A DNA stretch of 64,000 nucleotides, taken from NCBI RefSeq assembly GCF_008365375.1, contig NZ_QOKW01000002.1, positions 186,001-250,000 on the forward strand. The letters are read 5' to 3'. Below the pieces are notes generated by a model. That model did not search any database. It had not been told where the DNA came from and saw only the letters and a list, made by a program, of their open reading frames with translations. This DNA is from Roseomonas genomospecies 6. Its GTDB lineage: Bacteria > Pseudomonadota > Alphaproteobacteria > Azospirillales > Azospirillaceae. Positions 9,470-19,154 of this stretch are shown piece after piece. Every line of letters begins with the position of its first letter. Position 1 is the stretch's first letter. The translations under genes and the position numbers were made by a program.

Positions 9470-10060
9470 CTATCCCCGCCATTCCTCGCGCAGGATGGCG
9501 TAGAGGACATGGTCCCGCCACACCCCGTCGATGCGCAGATAGCCGCGCGCGTAGCCTTCATGGGTGAAGCCGACCTTCTCCAGCAGCCCGCGGCTGGGCG
9601 CGTTGGTCGGCAGGCAGGCGGCCTCGACCCGGTGCAATCCCAATTGTCCGAAGGCGAAATCCAGCACCAGACGTGTCGCTCCGGACATGTAGCCGTTGCG
9701 CGCGTAAGGCTGCCCCACCCAATAGCCGAGCGTCGCCATCTGGGCCACGCCGCGCCGCAGGTTGGTCAGGCCGAGCCCGCCGACCAGCCGGTCGGTCGCC
9801 CGGTCGTAGACGAGGAAGCTGTAGCCCTGGTCGTCGCGCCATTCCTGCGCCTGCCGCCGCAGCCGGCGTCCGAAGGCCGCGCGGGTCAGGGCGTCCGCCG
9901 GCCAAGTCGGCTCCCACGGGGTCAGGAAGGCGCGGGACTCCGCCCGCAGATCGGCCCATTCACGCCAGTCCCGCGGCAGCGGTGGACGGATGTAGCAGAC
10001 CGGCCCGTCGAGCCGGATCGCCGGCGGGCTGATGAGACCGCTGCCGAGCAGGCGGATCAT
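9470..10060 (-). CDS. GNAT acetyltransferase, RimJ/RimL type
   Basis: The 196-residue protein is a RimJ-like GCN5-related N-acetyltransferase. It has the family order of strands and helices: IRPPLPRDWREWADLR, GYWVGQPYARNGYMSGA (acetyl-CoA loop region) and the C-terminal LHRVEAACLPTNAPSRGLLEKVGF. RimJ-type enzymes acetylate protein N-termini, often of ribosomal proteins, but the substrate here is not determined. It starts 12 bp after the M16 protease gene and is probably last in a thrC-M16-GNAT operon. Confidence 0.9.
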   Translation of the reverse strand: MIRLLGSGLISPPAIRLDGPVCYIRPPLPRDWREWADLRAESRAFLTPWEPTWPADALTRAAFGRRLRRQAQEWRDDQGYSFLVYDRATDRLVGGLGLTNLRRGVAQMATLGYWVGQPYARNGYMSGATRLVLDFAFGQLGLHRVEAACLPTNAPSRGLLEKVGFTHEGYARGYLRIDGVWRDHVLYAILREEWRG

Positions 10061-10072
10061 GCCGCCTCTCCC

Positions 10073-11329
10073 CTACTGAAGCCGCGCGGCGATGCGGTCA
10101 TACTCCTCGAGCCGGTTGATGGGGCCGAGCGCGGCCAGGGTGGGACGGTTGTCGCGCAGGCGCCGTGCCACGCGGACGATGGACTCGCGGTCGACCGCGC
10201 CGATCTTCTGCACGATCTCCTCCACCGGCACCGGGCGGCCATAGACCAGAAGCTGCTGCCCCAATTGCTCGCACCGCGACATGGAGCTTTCCAGAGCCAT
10301 CAGCGTGCCGGCCCTGAGCTGGGCGGCGGCTCGGGCCACCTCCTCCTCGGTCACGTCCTCGGCCACCTTCATCACCTCGTCGCAGACGACGGGCACCAGT
10401 TCCGCCACCTCGTCCTCGCCCGTGCCGGCGTAGATGCCGAACAGGCCCCCGTCGCGGTAGGCGCCGGAGAAGGTGTAGATGGAATAGACCAGACCGCGCT
10501 TCTCCCGCACCTCCTGGAAGAGGCGGGAGGACATGCCGCCGCCGAGCAGCGTGGACATCACCGAATGGGCGTAATAGTCCGGATCGTGCACCCCCACCCC
10601 GTCGAAGCCCAGGACGAGGTGCATCTGCTCCAGATCCCGCGCCTCGCGGAAGTCGCCGCCGGTGTAGCGCGCGTTCTCGGATTCCGGCGCCGCGCGGGAG
10701 GACAGGCCGCCGAAGGCCGACAGGGCCATGTCGACCAGCCGGTCGTGCTCCAGCCGCCCGGCCGCGGCCAGGACGATGCCCGGCGCGCCGTAATGACCGT
10801 CGATGTAGTCCACCAGCGCCGGACGCGACAGGGCGCCGACGATCTCCGCCGACCCCAGCACCGGGCGCCCAAGCGCCTGCCCCGGATAGGCGGTGGACTG
10901 GAAATGGTCGAAGATGATGTCGTCGGGTGTGTCGACGGACTGCCCGATCTCCTGAAGCACCACCGTGCGCTCCCGCGCCAGCTCCTCCTCGTCGAGGACG
11001 GAGTTCTGGAGCATGTCGGCGATGAGGTCGAGCGCCAGCGCCGTATCCTCGTGCAGGACCTTCGCGTAATAGGCCGTCTGCTCGCGGGTGGTGTAGGCGT
11101 TCAGTTGGCCGCCGACATTCTCGATCTCTTCGGAGATGCGGAAGGCGGAGCGCCGCTTGGTGCCCTTGAACAGCATATGCTCGACGAGATGCGCCACGCC
11201 GTTGATGCTCGGCGCCTCGTTCCGCGTGCCCACCCCGACCCAGCAGCCGAGCGAGACCGACTGCACGTCGGGCATGGTGTCGGTGGCGACGCGCAAGCCG
11301 TTCGGCAGCGTGGTCACACGGATGCTCAT
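10073..11329 (-). CDS. M16 family zinc peptidase (processing-peptidase-like)
   Basis: The 418-residue protein is an M16 (pitrilysin family) metallopeptidase resembling bacterial homologues of mitochondrial processing peptidase beta. The inverted zinc motif HLVEH is at residues 47-51, preceded by the typical TLPNGLRVATD and WVGVGTRNE segments. NVGGQLNAYTTREQTAYY is the conserved downstream block. Its ATG overlaps the thrC stop codon (ATGA at 11326-11329), so translation is coupled. The thrC-M16 pairing is conserved in alphaproteobacteria; its physiological reason is not evident. Confidence 0.94.
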   Translation of the reverse strand: MSIRVTTLPNGLRVATDTMPDVQSVSLGCWVGVGTRNEAPSINGVAHLVEHMLFKGTKRRSAFRISEEIENVGGQLNAYTTREQTAYYAKVLHEDTALALDLIADMLQNSVLDEEELARERTVVLQEIGQSVDTPDDIIFDHFQSTAYPGQALGRPVLGSAEIVGALSRPALVDYIDGHYGAPGIVLAAAGRLEHDRLVDMALSAFGGLSSRAAPESENARYTGGDFREARDLEQMHLVLGFDGVGVHDPDYYAHSVMSTLLGGGMSSRLFQEVREKRGLVYSIYTFSGAYRDGGLFGIYAGTGEDEVAELVPVVCDEVMKVAEDVTEEEVARAAAQLRAGTLMALESSMSRCEQLGQQLLVYGRPVPVEEIVQKIGAVDRESIVRVARRLRDNRPTLAALGPINRLEEYDRIAARLQ

Positions 11330-12738
11330 GCGGCCTCCCGGGCGGCGCGGGCGCGTTCGGCGACGAAGGCCTGGACCGCCGCCATATCGTTTGGCAGTTC
11401 GGACAGCCGCTCCTCCCGTTCGTAGAGATCGGCGAGGCGCGGCGGCAGGACCGGGCGGCGGCCCGTGGCCTTCTCCACCGCGTCGGGGAACTTGGCGGGG
11501 TGCGCGGTCGCCATCACGACCACCGGCACCGACGGATCGACCGGGGCGGTCATCGCGGAATGGACGCCGACGGCGGTGTGCGGATCGACCTGATAGCCGC
11601 CGGTCTTCTCCCAGACCTCCTTGATGACGTCCATGGTGCGCGCATCGTCGGCGCGGCCCGCGGCGAAGATCGCGTGCGCCTCGGCAAGCTGCGCGTCGGT
11701 GACGGCGAACCGGCCCTCCGCGCGGAAGCCGTCCATGGCGGCCTGCACGGCGGCGCCGTCGCGTCCCAGCAGGTCGAACAGCAGCCGCTCGAAGTTTGAG
11801 GAGATCTGGATGTCCATGCTGGGACTCAATGTGGGCACGACCGGAGCCGCCGACATGGTGCCGCTGGCAAAAAAGCGGGCCAGGATGTCGTTGGCGTTGG
11901 AGCCCACGATCAGCCGCTCCACCGGCAGGCCCATCGCCCGCGCGCCGTAGGCGGCGTAGACGTTGCCGAAGTTGCCGGTGGGCACGGTGAAGGCCACCTT
12001 GCGGTCCGGCGCGCCCAGCGCCACCGCGGCGACGAAGTAATAGACGATCTGGGCCATGATGCGCGCCCAGTTGATCGAGTTCACCGCCGACAGGCCAATC
12101 TTGTCACGGAAGGCCATGTCGTTGAACATCGCCTTCACCAGATCCTGGCAGTCGTCGAAGGTGCCGTGCAGCGCGATGTTGTGCACGTTGTCCGACAGGA
12201 CGCTGGTCATCTGGCGGCGCTGCACCTCGGATGTGCGGCCCTTCGGGTGCAGGATGAAGATATCCACGTTCTGCCGGTCGCGGCACGCCTCGATGGCGGC
12301 GGAGCCGGTGTCGCCCGAGGTGGCGCCGACGATGGTCACCCGCTCCCCGCGCTTGGCCAGCACATGGTCGAACAGGCGGCCCAGAAGCTGCAGCGCCACG
12401 TCCTTGAAGGCGAGCGTCGGGCCGTGGAAGAGCTCCATCACCCAGGTGCGCTCGTCGATCTGCACCAGCGGCGTCACCGCGGCGTGGTCGAAGCCGGCGT
12501 AGGCGTCCGTCACGATGGCGCGGAAATCGTCCTCGGCGATGGCGCCGCCCAGGAAGGGCAGCATGACGCGCGCGGCGATCTCGCTGTAGGGAAGGCCGCG
12601 CATCGCCCGGATCTCGTCCGCCGAGAACTGCGGCCAGCTTTCCGGCACATAAAGGCCGCCGTCACGCGCCAGACCGGCCAGAAGGACTTCTTCGAAACCC
12701 AGGACCGGGGCCTGGCCCCGCGTGCTGACGTACTTCAA
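11326..12738 (-). CDS. thrC: Threonine synthase
   Basis: Threonine synthase converts O-phosphohomoserine to threonine with PLP. The PLP lysine lies in HGPTLAFKDVALQ, and other family blocks (SGDTGSAAIEACR, PTGNFGNVYA) are clear. I place the start at a TTG (12738): the family alignment begins there (KYVSTRGQAP) and GGAGAG lies 8 nt upstream. The open frame continues upstream but reads as unrelated sequence. The product has 470 residues, normal for the bacterial long form. It is the upstream gene of a tight leftward operon with the M16 peptidase and a GNAT enzyme. Confidence 0.95.
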   Translation of the reverse strand: MKYVSTRGQAPVLGFEEVLLAGLARDGGLYVPESWPQFSADEIRAMRGLPYSEIAARVMLPFLGGAIAEDDFRAIVTDAYAGFDHAAVTPLVQIDERTWVMELFHGPTLAFKDVALQLLGRLFDHVLAKRGERVTIVGATSGDTGSAAIEACRDRQNVDIFILHPKGRTSEVQRRQMTSVLSDNVHNIALHGTFDDCQDLVKAMFNDMAFRDKIGLSAVNSINWARIMAQIVYYFVAAVALGAPDRKVAFTVPTGNFGNVYAAYGARAMGLPVERLIVGSNANDILARFFASGTMSAAPVVPTLSPSMDIQISSNFERLLFDLLGRDGAAVQAAMDGFRAEGRFAVTDAQLAEAHAIFAAGRADDARTMDVIKEVWEKTGGYQVDPHTAVGVHSAMTAPVDPSVPVVVMATAHPAKFPDAVEKATGRRPVLPPRLADLYEREERLSELPNDMAAVQAFVAERARAAREAA

Positions 12739-13119
12739 CGCACACTCTCCGACGCCTGAAGGTGGCCGACGCTGTGGCGGGCCGGCGACTCTTGTGGAAC
12801 GGGCATAGTTAGCGCCCTCCCACACGCCGTGCAAGCGGCGGGTTCCGGGTGCGTTACATTCCGACCTCACTCTCCCCGGAGGAGGGTTTCGCGATAGGCC
12901 CGCCCGAGGGGTGTGGCGGAGCATTTTGGGGGCGTTGCGGGGGTGGAGGCGAGTGGCGTGGCGCCATGCGGACGGAGTCCTCCCTCACGCTGGCGCCAAT
13001 ACGCCGGCCGCACGGCGCAGGTTGTAGGCGCAGCAGACGCAGCACCACCTCAAGGGCCGCCCAGTCCACCACCCCCGCCCCCCGGCAAACCGCGGCCAGA
13101 CCGTCAGGCGGTCAGGCGG
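12739..13119. other. Gene-free stretch between thrC and the chemoreceptor gene
   Basis: This 381-bp stretch holds the thrC upstream region. Its left... that is, lower-coordinate half is very C-rich in places. I see no convincing reading frame, clear -35/-10 pair or terminator with a T-run for the thrC promoter. Its high-coordinate end runs into an 8-bp tandem repeat overlapping the chemoreceptor stop codon. Confidence 0.4.
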
Positions 13120-13126
13120 TCAGGCG
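13103..13126. repeat. Three tandem copies of the 8-mer GTCAGGCG
   Basis: Three exact copies of an 8-bp unit lie across the 3' end of the chemoreceptor gene. Each unit contains TCA, which is TGA on the coding (minus) strand. Because the unit is 8 bp, the three stop codons fall in the three different frames; the first one met is the actual stop at 13120-13122. Confidence 0.9.
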
Positions 13127-15522
13127 GTGCGCACCTTGTTCAGGAAGCCCTGCACCTCGGACCGGAGATGCTCGGCCTGCCGGGTCAGCGTGCGGCTGGC
13201 GTCCAGAACGGCGTCGGCGGCGCCACCGGTCTTGGTGGCGGCGTTGGTCACCTCGGCGATGTGGTGCATCACCTCCTGCGTGCCCTCGGCGGCCTGGTTG
13301 ACGTTCTGGGCGATTTCGCGGGTGGCGAGTCCCTGCTGCTCCATGGCGCGGGCGATTTCGGTCACGGTGCCGCTGATGGTGCCGACCGCGTCGGAGATGG
13401 TGCGGATGGCCCCCACCGCCCCGCCGGTCGCCGCCTGCATCTGCGCCACCTGGGTGGAGATCTCCTCCGTCGCCTTGGCGGTCTGCCCGGCGAGGTTCTT
13501 CACCTCCGTCGCCACCACGGCGAATCCCTTGCCGGCCTCGCCTGCGCGCGCCGCCTCGATGGTGGCGTTCAGCGCCAGCAGGTTGGTCTGTTCGGCGATC
13601 TCGCCGATCAGGTCCACCACCTGCCCGATGCGCTGGGCGGCCTCGGCCAGACCTTCGACGATGCCGTTGGTCTCCGTCGCCTTGGCGGCGGCGCCCACCG
13701 CCACCTGCGAGCTGTCGTTGAGCCGGCGGGAAATCTCCGCGATGGAGGAGGACAGCTCCTCCGCCGCCGCGGCGACGGTCTGCACGTTGCTGGACGCCTG
13801 TTCCGACGCCGCGGCGACGGCGCTGGACTTCGCGGTCGTCAGGGCGGCGTCGGACGACATCTCCTGCGCGTCGCGGCCCAGATTGCCGGCGGACTCGGTC
13901 AGCGACAGGACGACGCCCGACACCGCCTGCTCGAAGCCGTTGGCGAATTCGTTCATGGTGCGGCGGCGGTCGGCGTCGATCTGCCGGCGCATCTCCTCCC
14001 GCTCGCCCTCCATGCGCTGCATCTCCAGGGCGTTCTCCTTGAAGACGCTCAGCGCGTCGGCGATGGCGCGCAGCTCGTCCTTGCGGTCGCTGCCGGGGAT
14101 GTCCACCGTCAGGTCGCCCTCGGCCAGCCGGCCCATGGCCTTGGTCATGGCGTGCATCGGGTGGGTGATGGCGCGGTCGATGATCCAGGCCATGACGATG
14201 CCCAGAGCCAGCGCGATGGCGGCGCCGATGGCGATGATGATCTCGGCCCCGCTGCGCCCGTTCTCACGGTCGTCGCGCTGGATGGAAACGAGGCGGGCCA
14301 CCTGCTCGCTGACGTCGCCCGCGGCCTTGGCCATGGACATCGACGCGGCACGCTGATTGTCGCTGGCGGCGACCAGAGCGGCGAACTCCTTGTCGAACGC
14401 CTGGGCGGCTTCGGTGATGGCGGCGATCAGCGCGCGGCCCTCCGCATCCACCAGAACCGCGCCGGCCTGCCTGGCGAGCGACAGGGTCTGCGTCACCGCC
14501 GAGGCCACCGCCGCGCGCGCGTCCTCCCCGCCGGCCAGGATGAAATCGCGCTGCCCCAGCATGGCGGACTGCGCGCCCTGGATCAGGCGCATGGCGATGC
14601 TGCGCAGCAGAACGGCCTCGTTCACCTCGCTCTGGGCGAAGTTGGCGGCCTCCTGGAGCGCGCTGGAGACCATCGACTGGTTCTCCTGCATCTCATGGGC
14701 GAGATCCTGGATCTGGCGGGCGTTGCGGTCGAGCGCCTGGATGCGCGCGCCGCTCACCTCTCCCGCGCCGTCGGCGCGGAGCTGTTCGAAGGCGGTGCGG
14801 TAGGTGTTGACGGTGGTGACGATGCGCCCGGCCAGCTCCTCGTCGTTCGTGCCGACCAGGTCCTTCTCGATGGCTTCCGCGTTCGCCAGCAGGGCCGCGA
14901 TGGCCGCCCCGGCGGCTTCCATCGTGGCAGGGTTGCGGGTGTGCGCGACGTCGGCCTGCAGGCGCCGCGCCTCCAGAACCATCTCGATCAGCCGGTCGGC
15001 CCGGTCCGAGGTGTCGCGGCTCTGCCGCACGGCGTGCTCGGCGTCCTTCAGGCTGACCATGTTCTGATCGTAGCGGTCGGACTGCTGCTTGCCGATCTTT
15101 TCCGCGATGTCCCGCAGGGCGTGGGCGCGGGTCTCCATGCTCCGGGTGCGGGCGCGGGCTTCCTTGTCCTGGGCGACGAAGTTGGCGAAGGCGCCGCGGT
15201 AGCCGGCGATTCCCGCCAGGATCTCGTCCAGCAGACGGATGCTGCCGGCGTCTTCCAGCGCGGCCCGCGTGCCCTGCGCCTCATCGCGCAGACGGTCCAG
15301 CATGCCGGGAACGTTGTCGGCGGCCTTCGAGTCGCGTTCGGTGACGAAGCGGGCTTCCTCGATCCGCACGGTTTTCAGACGGGCGTCCAGTTCGGCGGTG
15401 TGCGCCGCCAGATCGACACGCCCGGCATAGGTGCGCAGGCTGTTCCACCCAACGAACGCCACCGCAACCGTCATCAGAAGGACCGCTGCAAAACCGAGCG
15501 CAATCCGCGTTCCAATCGTCAT
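13120..15522 (-). CDS. Methyl-accepting chemotaxis protein with large helical sensor
   Basis: This 800-residue transducer has an N-terminal membrane helix (about residues 8-27), a long, helical periplasmic region to about residue 422, a second membrane helix (about 425-447), a HAMP domain and a C-terminal signalling domain. The highly conserved hairpin tip ([20 protein letters not shown]) is present. The sensor's length and helical pattern suggest a helical-bimodular type domain, but the ligand is unknown. There is no visible C-terminal CheR/CheB tethering pentapeptide; the protein ends in LNKVRTA. It stands alone, away from any che operon in this window. Confidence 0.93.
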   Translation of the reverse strand: MTIGTRIALGFAAVLLMTVAVAFVGWNSLRTYAGRVDLAAHTAELDARLKTVRIEEARFVTERDSKAADNVPGMLDRLRDEAQGTRAALEDAGSIRLLDEILAGIAGYRGAFANFVAQDKEARARTRSMETRAHALRDIAEKIGKQQSDRYDQNMVSLKDAEHAVRQSRDTSDRADRLIEMVLEARRLQADVAHTRNPATMEAAGAAIAALLANAEAIEKDLVGTNDEELAGRIVTTVNTYRTAFEQLRADGAGEVSGARIQALDRNARQIQDLAHEMQENQSMVSSALQEAANFAQSEVNEAVLLRSIAMRLIQGAQSAMLGQRDFILAGGEDARAAVASAVTQTLSLARQAGAVLVDAEGRALIAAITEAAQAFDKEFAALVAASDNQRAASMSMAKAAGDVSEQVARLVSIQRDDRENGRSGAEIIIAIGAAIALALGIVMAWIIDRAITHPMHAMTKAMGRLAEGDLTVDIPGSDRKDELRAIADALSVFKENALEMQRMEGEREEMRRQIDADRRRTMNEFANGFEQAVSGVVLSLTESAGNLGRDAQEMSSDAALTTAKSSAVAAASEQASSNVQTVAAAAEELSSSIAEISRRLNDSSQVAVGAAAKATETNGIVEGLAEAAQRIGQVVDLIGEIAEQTNLLALNATIEAARAGEAGKGFAVVATEVKNLAGQTAKATEEISTQVAQMQAATGGAVGAIRTISDAVGTISGTVTEIARAMEQQGLATREIAQNVNQAAEGTQEVMHHIAEVTNAATKTGGAADAVLDASRTLTRQAEHLRSEVQGFLNKVRTA

Positions 15523-15643
15523 GAAATCGGGCTCCCCCGCCTCATACGGCCTTATGCACTGACCGTCGTCATGCCTTCGTCTCTAAGGGATACAGCATAA
15601 AGGGTTAATTTCTGGTTTGACAAACACGACTGGTAACACCGCT

Positions 15644-16864
15644 TCAGAACCGGTCCGGCATCCACGGCACCGGTCCGGAGAACATCAACGATGCCAACGC
15701 CATAGCGGCATCGCCGCCGCGCAGAAGCCCAACCTGACGGAGAACACCCGGACCCTTGTTCCCGCTGTAGAGGGTGGCCAAGGTCCCAACCGACAGGGAA
15801 AGCACCGTTCCGACCGCCGATTTACCGGACTCTTCTCCCCCCGCCATGGGCGTCACGGTGGCCTTTCCTCCGGACAGGCGTAGCCGGAAGCGGCCGGAAT
15901 TGCCGGAAATCAGGCTATCCGCGACATCCAGGATCAGTTCCCCCGCAATCCCCGGTGGGTACCCGCGGGCCTCCAAGGCGCGTCGGACGTCCAGGATTCG
16001 CAGCAGCCACTCGTCCCTCGCGTCCGTCCGCGGACCGGTGTCCGGGGCCAGCAGGGCCAGCGGGTCGTCCGGCCCGCCGCGCCAGGACACGCGGTCCACC
16101 TGCGCCCGGTAGCCGGCCAGGAAGCTCTGAGCCAGCCGCACCGCGCGCGGGCTGAGCAGGCAGAGGTCGGCCACCGTCAGCGCGCGCTTGGCCGGCGGCG
16201 CGACCGCGATGTAACCCTCCGGTCCGCCCGGTCCGTCCAGGGTGTAGACGTCCGACGGGACGCCGTCCGGACAGAGCGCGAAGCTCCACAGCCCCTCGTT
16301 GCGTTCCACCAGACCGTTGGCGGAGGCGAACAGGCTGCGGCGAAGTGCCGCAAGATGACTGGCGTCCGCGGCGTCGGTTCGGCGGACCCATCCGTCCCCT
16401 GGCGGCGGCCCCGCGGCGAGGGAGGCCGGCGGCGCGCTCCAGTCGAAGGACACCCCGCCCCGCCCGAATCCCAGGCGGGTGTAGAGAGGCAAGGTCGCGG
16501 GGTAGAGCACGGACAGCGCCGCCCCGGCGGTCCGCGCCTCCTCCAGAACGCCGCGCATGAGCGCGCTGCCGTAGCCGCGCCCGCGCTCCGCGGGATCGAC
16601 GGCGACCGCCGCCACGCCGCAGGCCGGCACCGGGCGTCCGCCGAACCATTGGTCCATCGGCCAGACGGCGGCGCAGGCGACGACCTGCCCGGCCCGGCCC
16701 GTTTCCGGTCCGGCGCGCAGGCCCCGCATCACATCCGGTCCAAACAGCTCCACGGACCGGTCGAAATACGCGCGGGGAATGCCGAAGCCCTGGCGGACCA
16801 GAGCCGCGGCGTCCGCCCGCTCCTCCGGCAACAGGGGGCCGAAGCCCCCGGCCACAGCCGTCAC
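15644..16864 (-). CDS. Eis-like GNAT acetyltransferase with SCP2-like C-domain
   Basis: The 406-residue protein matches the Eis (enhanced intracellular survival) type: tandem GNAT-like regions plus a C-terminal sterol-carrier-like domain. The acetyl-CoA loop is seen in AVAVDPAERGRGYGSALM, and LYTRLGFG holds the position of the Eis catalytic tyrosine. The protein ends in Phe, as does mycobacterial Eis, where the C-terminal carboxylate takes part in catalysis. I chose a GTG start at 16864 that overlaps the preceding acyl-CoA synthetase stop codon (GTGA), implying coupled translation. Known Eis enzymes acetylate amines, including aminoglycosides; the substrate here is unknown. Confidence 0.86.
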   Translation of the reverse strand: MTAVAGGFGPLLPEERADAAALVRQGFGIPRAYFDRSVELFGPDVMRGLRAGPETGRAGQVVACAAVWPMDQWFGGRPVPACGVAAVAVDPAERGRGYGSALMRGVLEEARTAGAALSVLYPATLPLYTRLGFGRGGVSFDWSAPPASLAAGPPPGDGWVRRTDAADASHLAALRRSLFASANGLVERNEGLWSFALCPDGVPSDVYTLDGPGGPEGYIAVAPPAKRALTVADLCLLSPRAVRLAQSFLAGYRAQVDRVSWRGGPDDPLALLAPDTGPRTDARDEWLLRILDVRRALEARGYPPGIAGELILDVADSLISGNSGRFRLRLSGGKATVTPMAGGEESGKSAVGTVLSLSVGTLATLYSGNKGPGVLRQVGLLRGGDAAMALASLMFSGPVPWMPDRF

Positions 16865-18516
16865 GCCTTCGTCCCGTTCAGCGCGCGGGCCTGATCGCGA
16901 AGCACGTATTTCTGGATCTTGCCGGTCGAGGTCTTCGGCAGCGCGGTGAAGACGACGGTCCGCGGGCACTTGAAATGCGCCAGATGTTCGCGGCAGTAGG
17001 CGATCACCTCCGCCTCGGTCAGTTGCTTGCCCTCCTTCAGCGTGACGAAGGCGCAGGGCGTCTCGCCCCACTTCTCGTCCGGGCGGGCGACCACGGCGGC
17101 CTCCACGATGTCCGGATGCTTGTAGAGGACCGATTCGACCTCGATGGTCGAGATGTTCTCGCCGCCGGAGATGATGATGTCCTTCGACCGGTCCTTCAGC
17201 TCGATGTAGCCGTCCGGATGCCAGACGCCCAGATCGCCGGTGTGGAACCAGCCGCCGGAAAAGGCCTCCTGCGTGGCCCGCGGATTCTTCAGGTAACCCT
17301 TCATGACGGTGTTGCCGCGCATGAAGATCTCGCCCATCGTCACGCCGTCCTTGCGGGTCGGCTGGAGCGTGTTGGGGTCGGCGACCATCAGCCCTTCCAG
17401 CGTGGCGTAGTTCACGCCCTGCCGCGCCTTCAGCGCCGCGCGCTCGTCCAGCGGCAGGTCGTTCCAGTGCTCGTGCCAGGCGCAGATGGTGACCGGGCCG
17501 TAGACCTCCGTCAGGCCATAGACGTGGGTGACGTCGAAGCCCAACCGCTCGATCTTCTCGATCACCGCGGCGGGCGGGGCGGCACCGGCGGTCATCATCT
17601 TCACGCCGGTGGGGATCTCGCGCTTCTGGTCCTCCGGCGCGTTGACGATCAGGCCCATGATGATGGGCGCGCCGCACATGTGGGTGACGCCCAGGTCGGC
17701 CAGCGCGTCGTAGATGCCCTTGGCGGAGATGGCGCGCAGGCAGACGTTGGTGCCGGCCATGGCGGTGACCGTCCAGGGGAAGCACCAGCCGTTGCAGTGG
17801 AACATCGGCAGGGTCCACAGATACACCGGATGGTGCGGCATCGCCCAGGTCAGGACGTTGCCCATGGCGTTCAGATAGGCCCCGCGGTGGTGGTAGACGA
17901 CGCCCTTCGGATTGCCGGTGGTGCCGCTGGTGTAGTTCAGCGCAATGGCCTGCCACTCGTTCGCCGGCATCGGCCACTCGTAGGCCGGGTCGCCGGTCTC
18001 CAGGAACTGTTCGTAGGTCTGCTCGCCGATCAGCTCGCCACCCTTGGCCTGCGGGTCGTCGATGTCGATGACGATGGGGCGGCGCTTCGGCTCCAGCATG
18101 TGGACGGCCTTGGAGATGACGCCGGAGAACTCCCGGTCGGTCAGCAGGACCTTGGCCTCGCCATGCTCCAGGATGAAGGCCAGGGCCTCCGCGTCCAGGC
18201 GGATGTTCAGGGCGTTCAGGACGCCGCCGGTCATCGGCACGCCGAAATGGGCCTCGAAGGATTCCGGCGTGTTGGGGGCCATCACCGCGACCGTGTCGCC
18301 CGGCCCGATGCCCCGCTTCGCCAGGGCCGAGGCGAGGCGCACGCAGCGCTCATAGGTTTCCGCCCAGGTGCGGCGGACCGGGCCGTGGATCACGGCGATG
18401 CGCTGCGGATAGACGGCGGCGGTGCGGCGGAGGAACGAGAGCGGCGACAGCGGCACCGCGTTGGCGGCGTTCTGGTCGAGGTCGGTCTCGTACGGGTTGT
18501 GCCGGGCGTCGGTCAC
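16861..18516 (-). CDS. Acyl-CoA synthetase, AMP-binding
   Basis: The 551-residue product is an adenylate-forming ligase. It has the P-loop YTSGTTGNPKGVVYHH, the A5 motif HVYGLTEVYGP, the A8 hinge KDRSKDIIISGGENIS and the C-terminal PKTSTGKIQKYVL with the catalytic lysine. The HHRG after the P-loop and the MFHCNGWCFPW block resemble the medium-chain or methylmercaptopropionate-type acyl-CoA synthetases, but the substrate is not determined. It overlaps the Eis-like gene by 4 bp, so the two are expressed together. Confidence 0.92.
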   Translation of the reverse strand: MTDARHNPYETDLDQNAANAVPLSPLSFLRRTAAVYPQRIAVIHGPVRRTWAETYERCVRLASALAKRGIGPGDTVAVMAPNTPESFEAHFGVPMTGGVLNALNIRLDAEALAFILEHGEAKVLLTDREFSGVISKAVHMLEPKRRPIVIDIDDPQAKGGELIGEQTYEQFLETGDPAYEWPMPANEWQAIALNYTSGTTGNPKGVVYHHRGAYLNAMGNVLTWAMPHHPVYLWTLPMFHCNGWCFPWTVTAMAGTNVCLRAISAKGIYDALADLGVTHMCGAPIIMGLIVNAPEDQKREIPTGVKMMTAGAAPPAAVIEKIERLGFDVTHVYGLTEVYGPVTICAWHEHWNDLPLDERAALKARQGVNYATLEGLMVADPNTLQPTRKDGVTMGEIFMRGNTVMKGYLKNPRATQEAFSGGWFHTGDLGVWHPDGYIELKDRSKDIIISGGENISTIEVESVLYKHPDIVEAAVVARPDEKWGETPCAFVTLKEGKQLTEAEVIAYCREHLAHFKCPRTVVFTALPKTSTGKIQKYVLRDQARALNGTKA

Positions 18517-18665
18517 GGGGTCCTCCCAATGCGTCTCTGTTCAAGAACTCGTTGGGGAGAGTCTTGCCAGAGAATCCAGAGGGTTGGAAGGGGGGTGCCC
18601 CGGCGATGCGCCGTCATGCCGCGCTGCGGCATCCTGCCCGGTTGACCGGCCTTTCCGGGTCCCGG

Positions 18666-19148
18666 TCAGCCTTTTCGGATGGTCTCGACCCGCCCGCCGG
18701 TCATGCTGACGAGCTGCGCCGGGGTCAGGCGGAAGACCGCGTTTGGAGTGCCCGCGGCGGCCCAGATGGCGTCCAGCGCCAGCAGATCGGCGTCGATCAG
18801 CACCAGCGGCGGCACGGCGTAACCGATGGGCGGCACCCCGCCGATGGCGAAGCCGGTGTTCTCCCGAACGAAGTCCGGATCGGCCCGCTCGATCTTCTCG
18901 CCGATCAGCCGGCCCACTGCCTTCTCGTCCACCCGGTTGGCCCCGCTGGCCACCACCAGCACCGGACGGCCGCTGTCTTTCGCACGGAAGATCAAGGACT
19001 TGGCAATCTGCGCCACGGTGCAGCCGATGGCGTTGGCGGCGTCTTCCGACGTGCGGGTGCTGCCCTCATGCTCCACCACGGCGTGGCCGTGGCCGAAGCC
19101 GTCCAGAAGCTCCTGGACCCGCTGGGCGGAGGGGCTGAGGGTGCCCAC
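18666..19148 (-). CDS. YbaK/EbsC-type aminoacyl-tRNA deacylase
   Basis: The 160-residue protein is in the YbaK/ProXp family, which hydrolyses mischarged aminoacyl-tRNAs. The family pattern is visible in AAQIGC-like VAQIAKSLIFR, the conserved lysine in that helix, VVASGANRVDEK and GFAIGGVPPIGY. It lies 6 bp after proC, so it is probably in the ubiK-ybjN-proC transcript group. Whether it clears Cys-tRNA(Pro) or another product cannot be told from the sequence. The proximity to a proline biosynthesis gene fits proline-tRNA quality control but is only suggestive. Confidence 0.9.
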   Translation of the reverse strand: MGTLSPSAQRVQELLDGFGHGHAVVEHEGSTRTSEDAANAIGCTVAQIAKSLIFRAKDSGRPVLVVASGANRVDEKAVGRLIGEKIERADPDFVRENTGFAIGGVPPIGYAVPPLVLIDADLLALDAIWAAAGTPNAVFRLTPAQLVSMTGGRVETIRKG

Positions 19149-19154
19149 GGCGCG

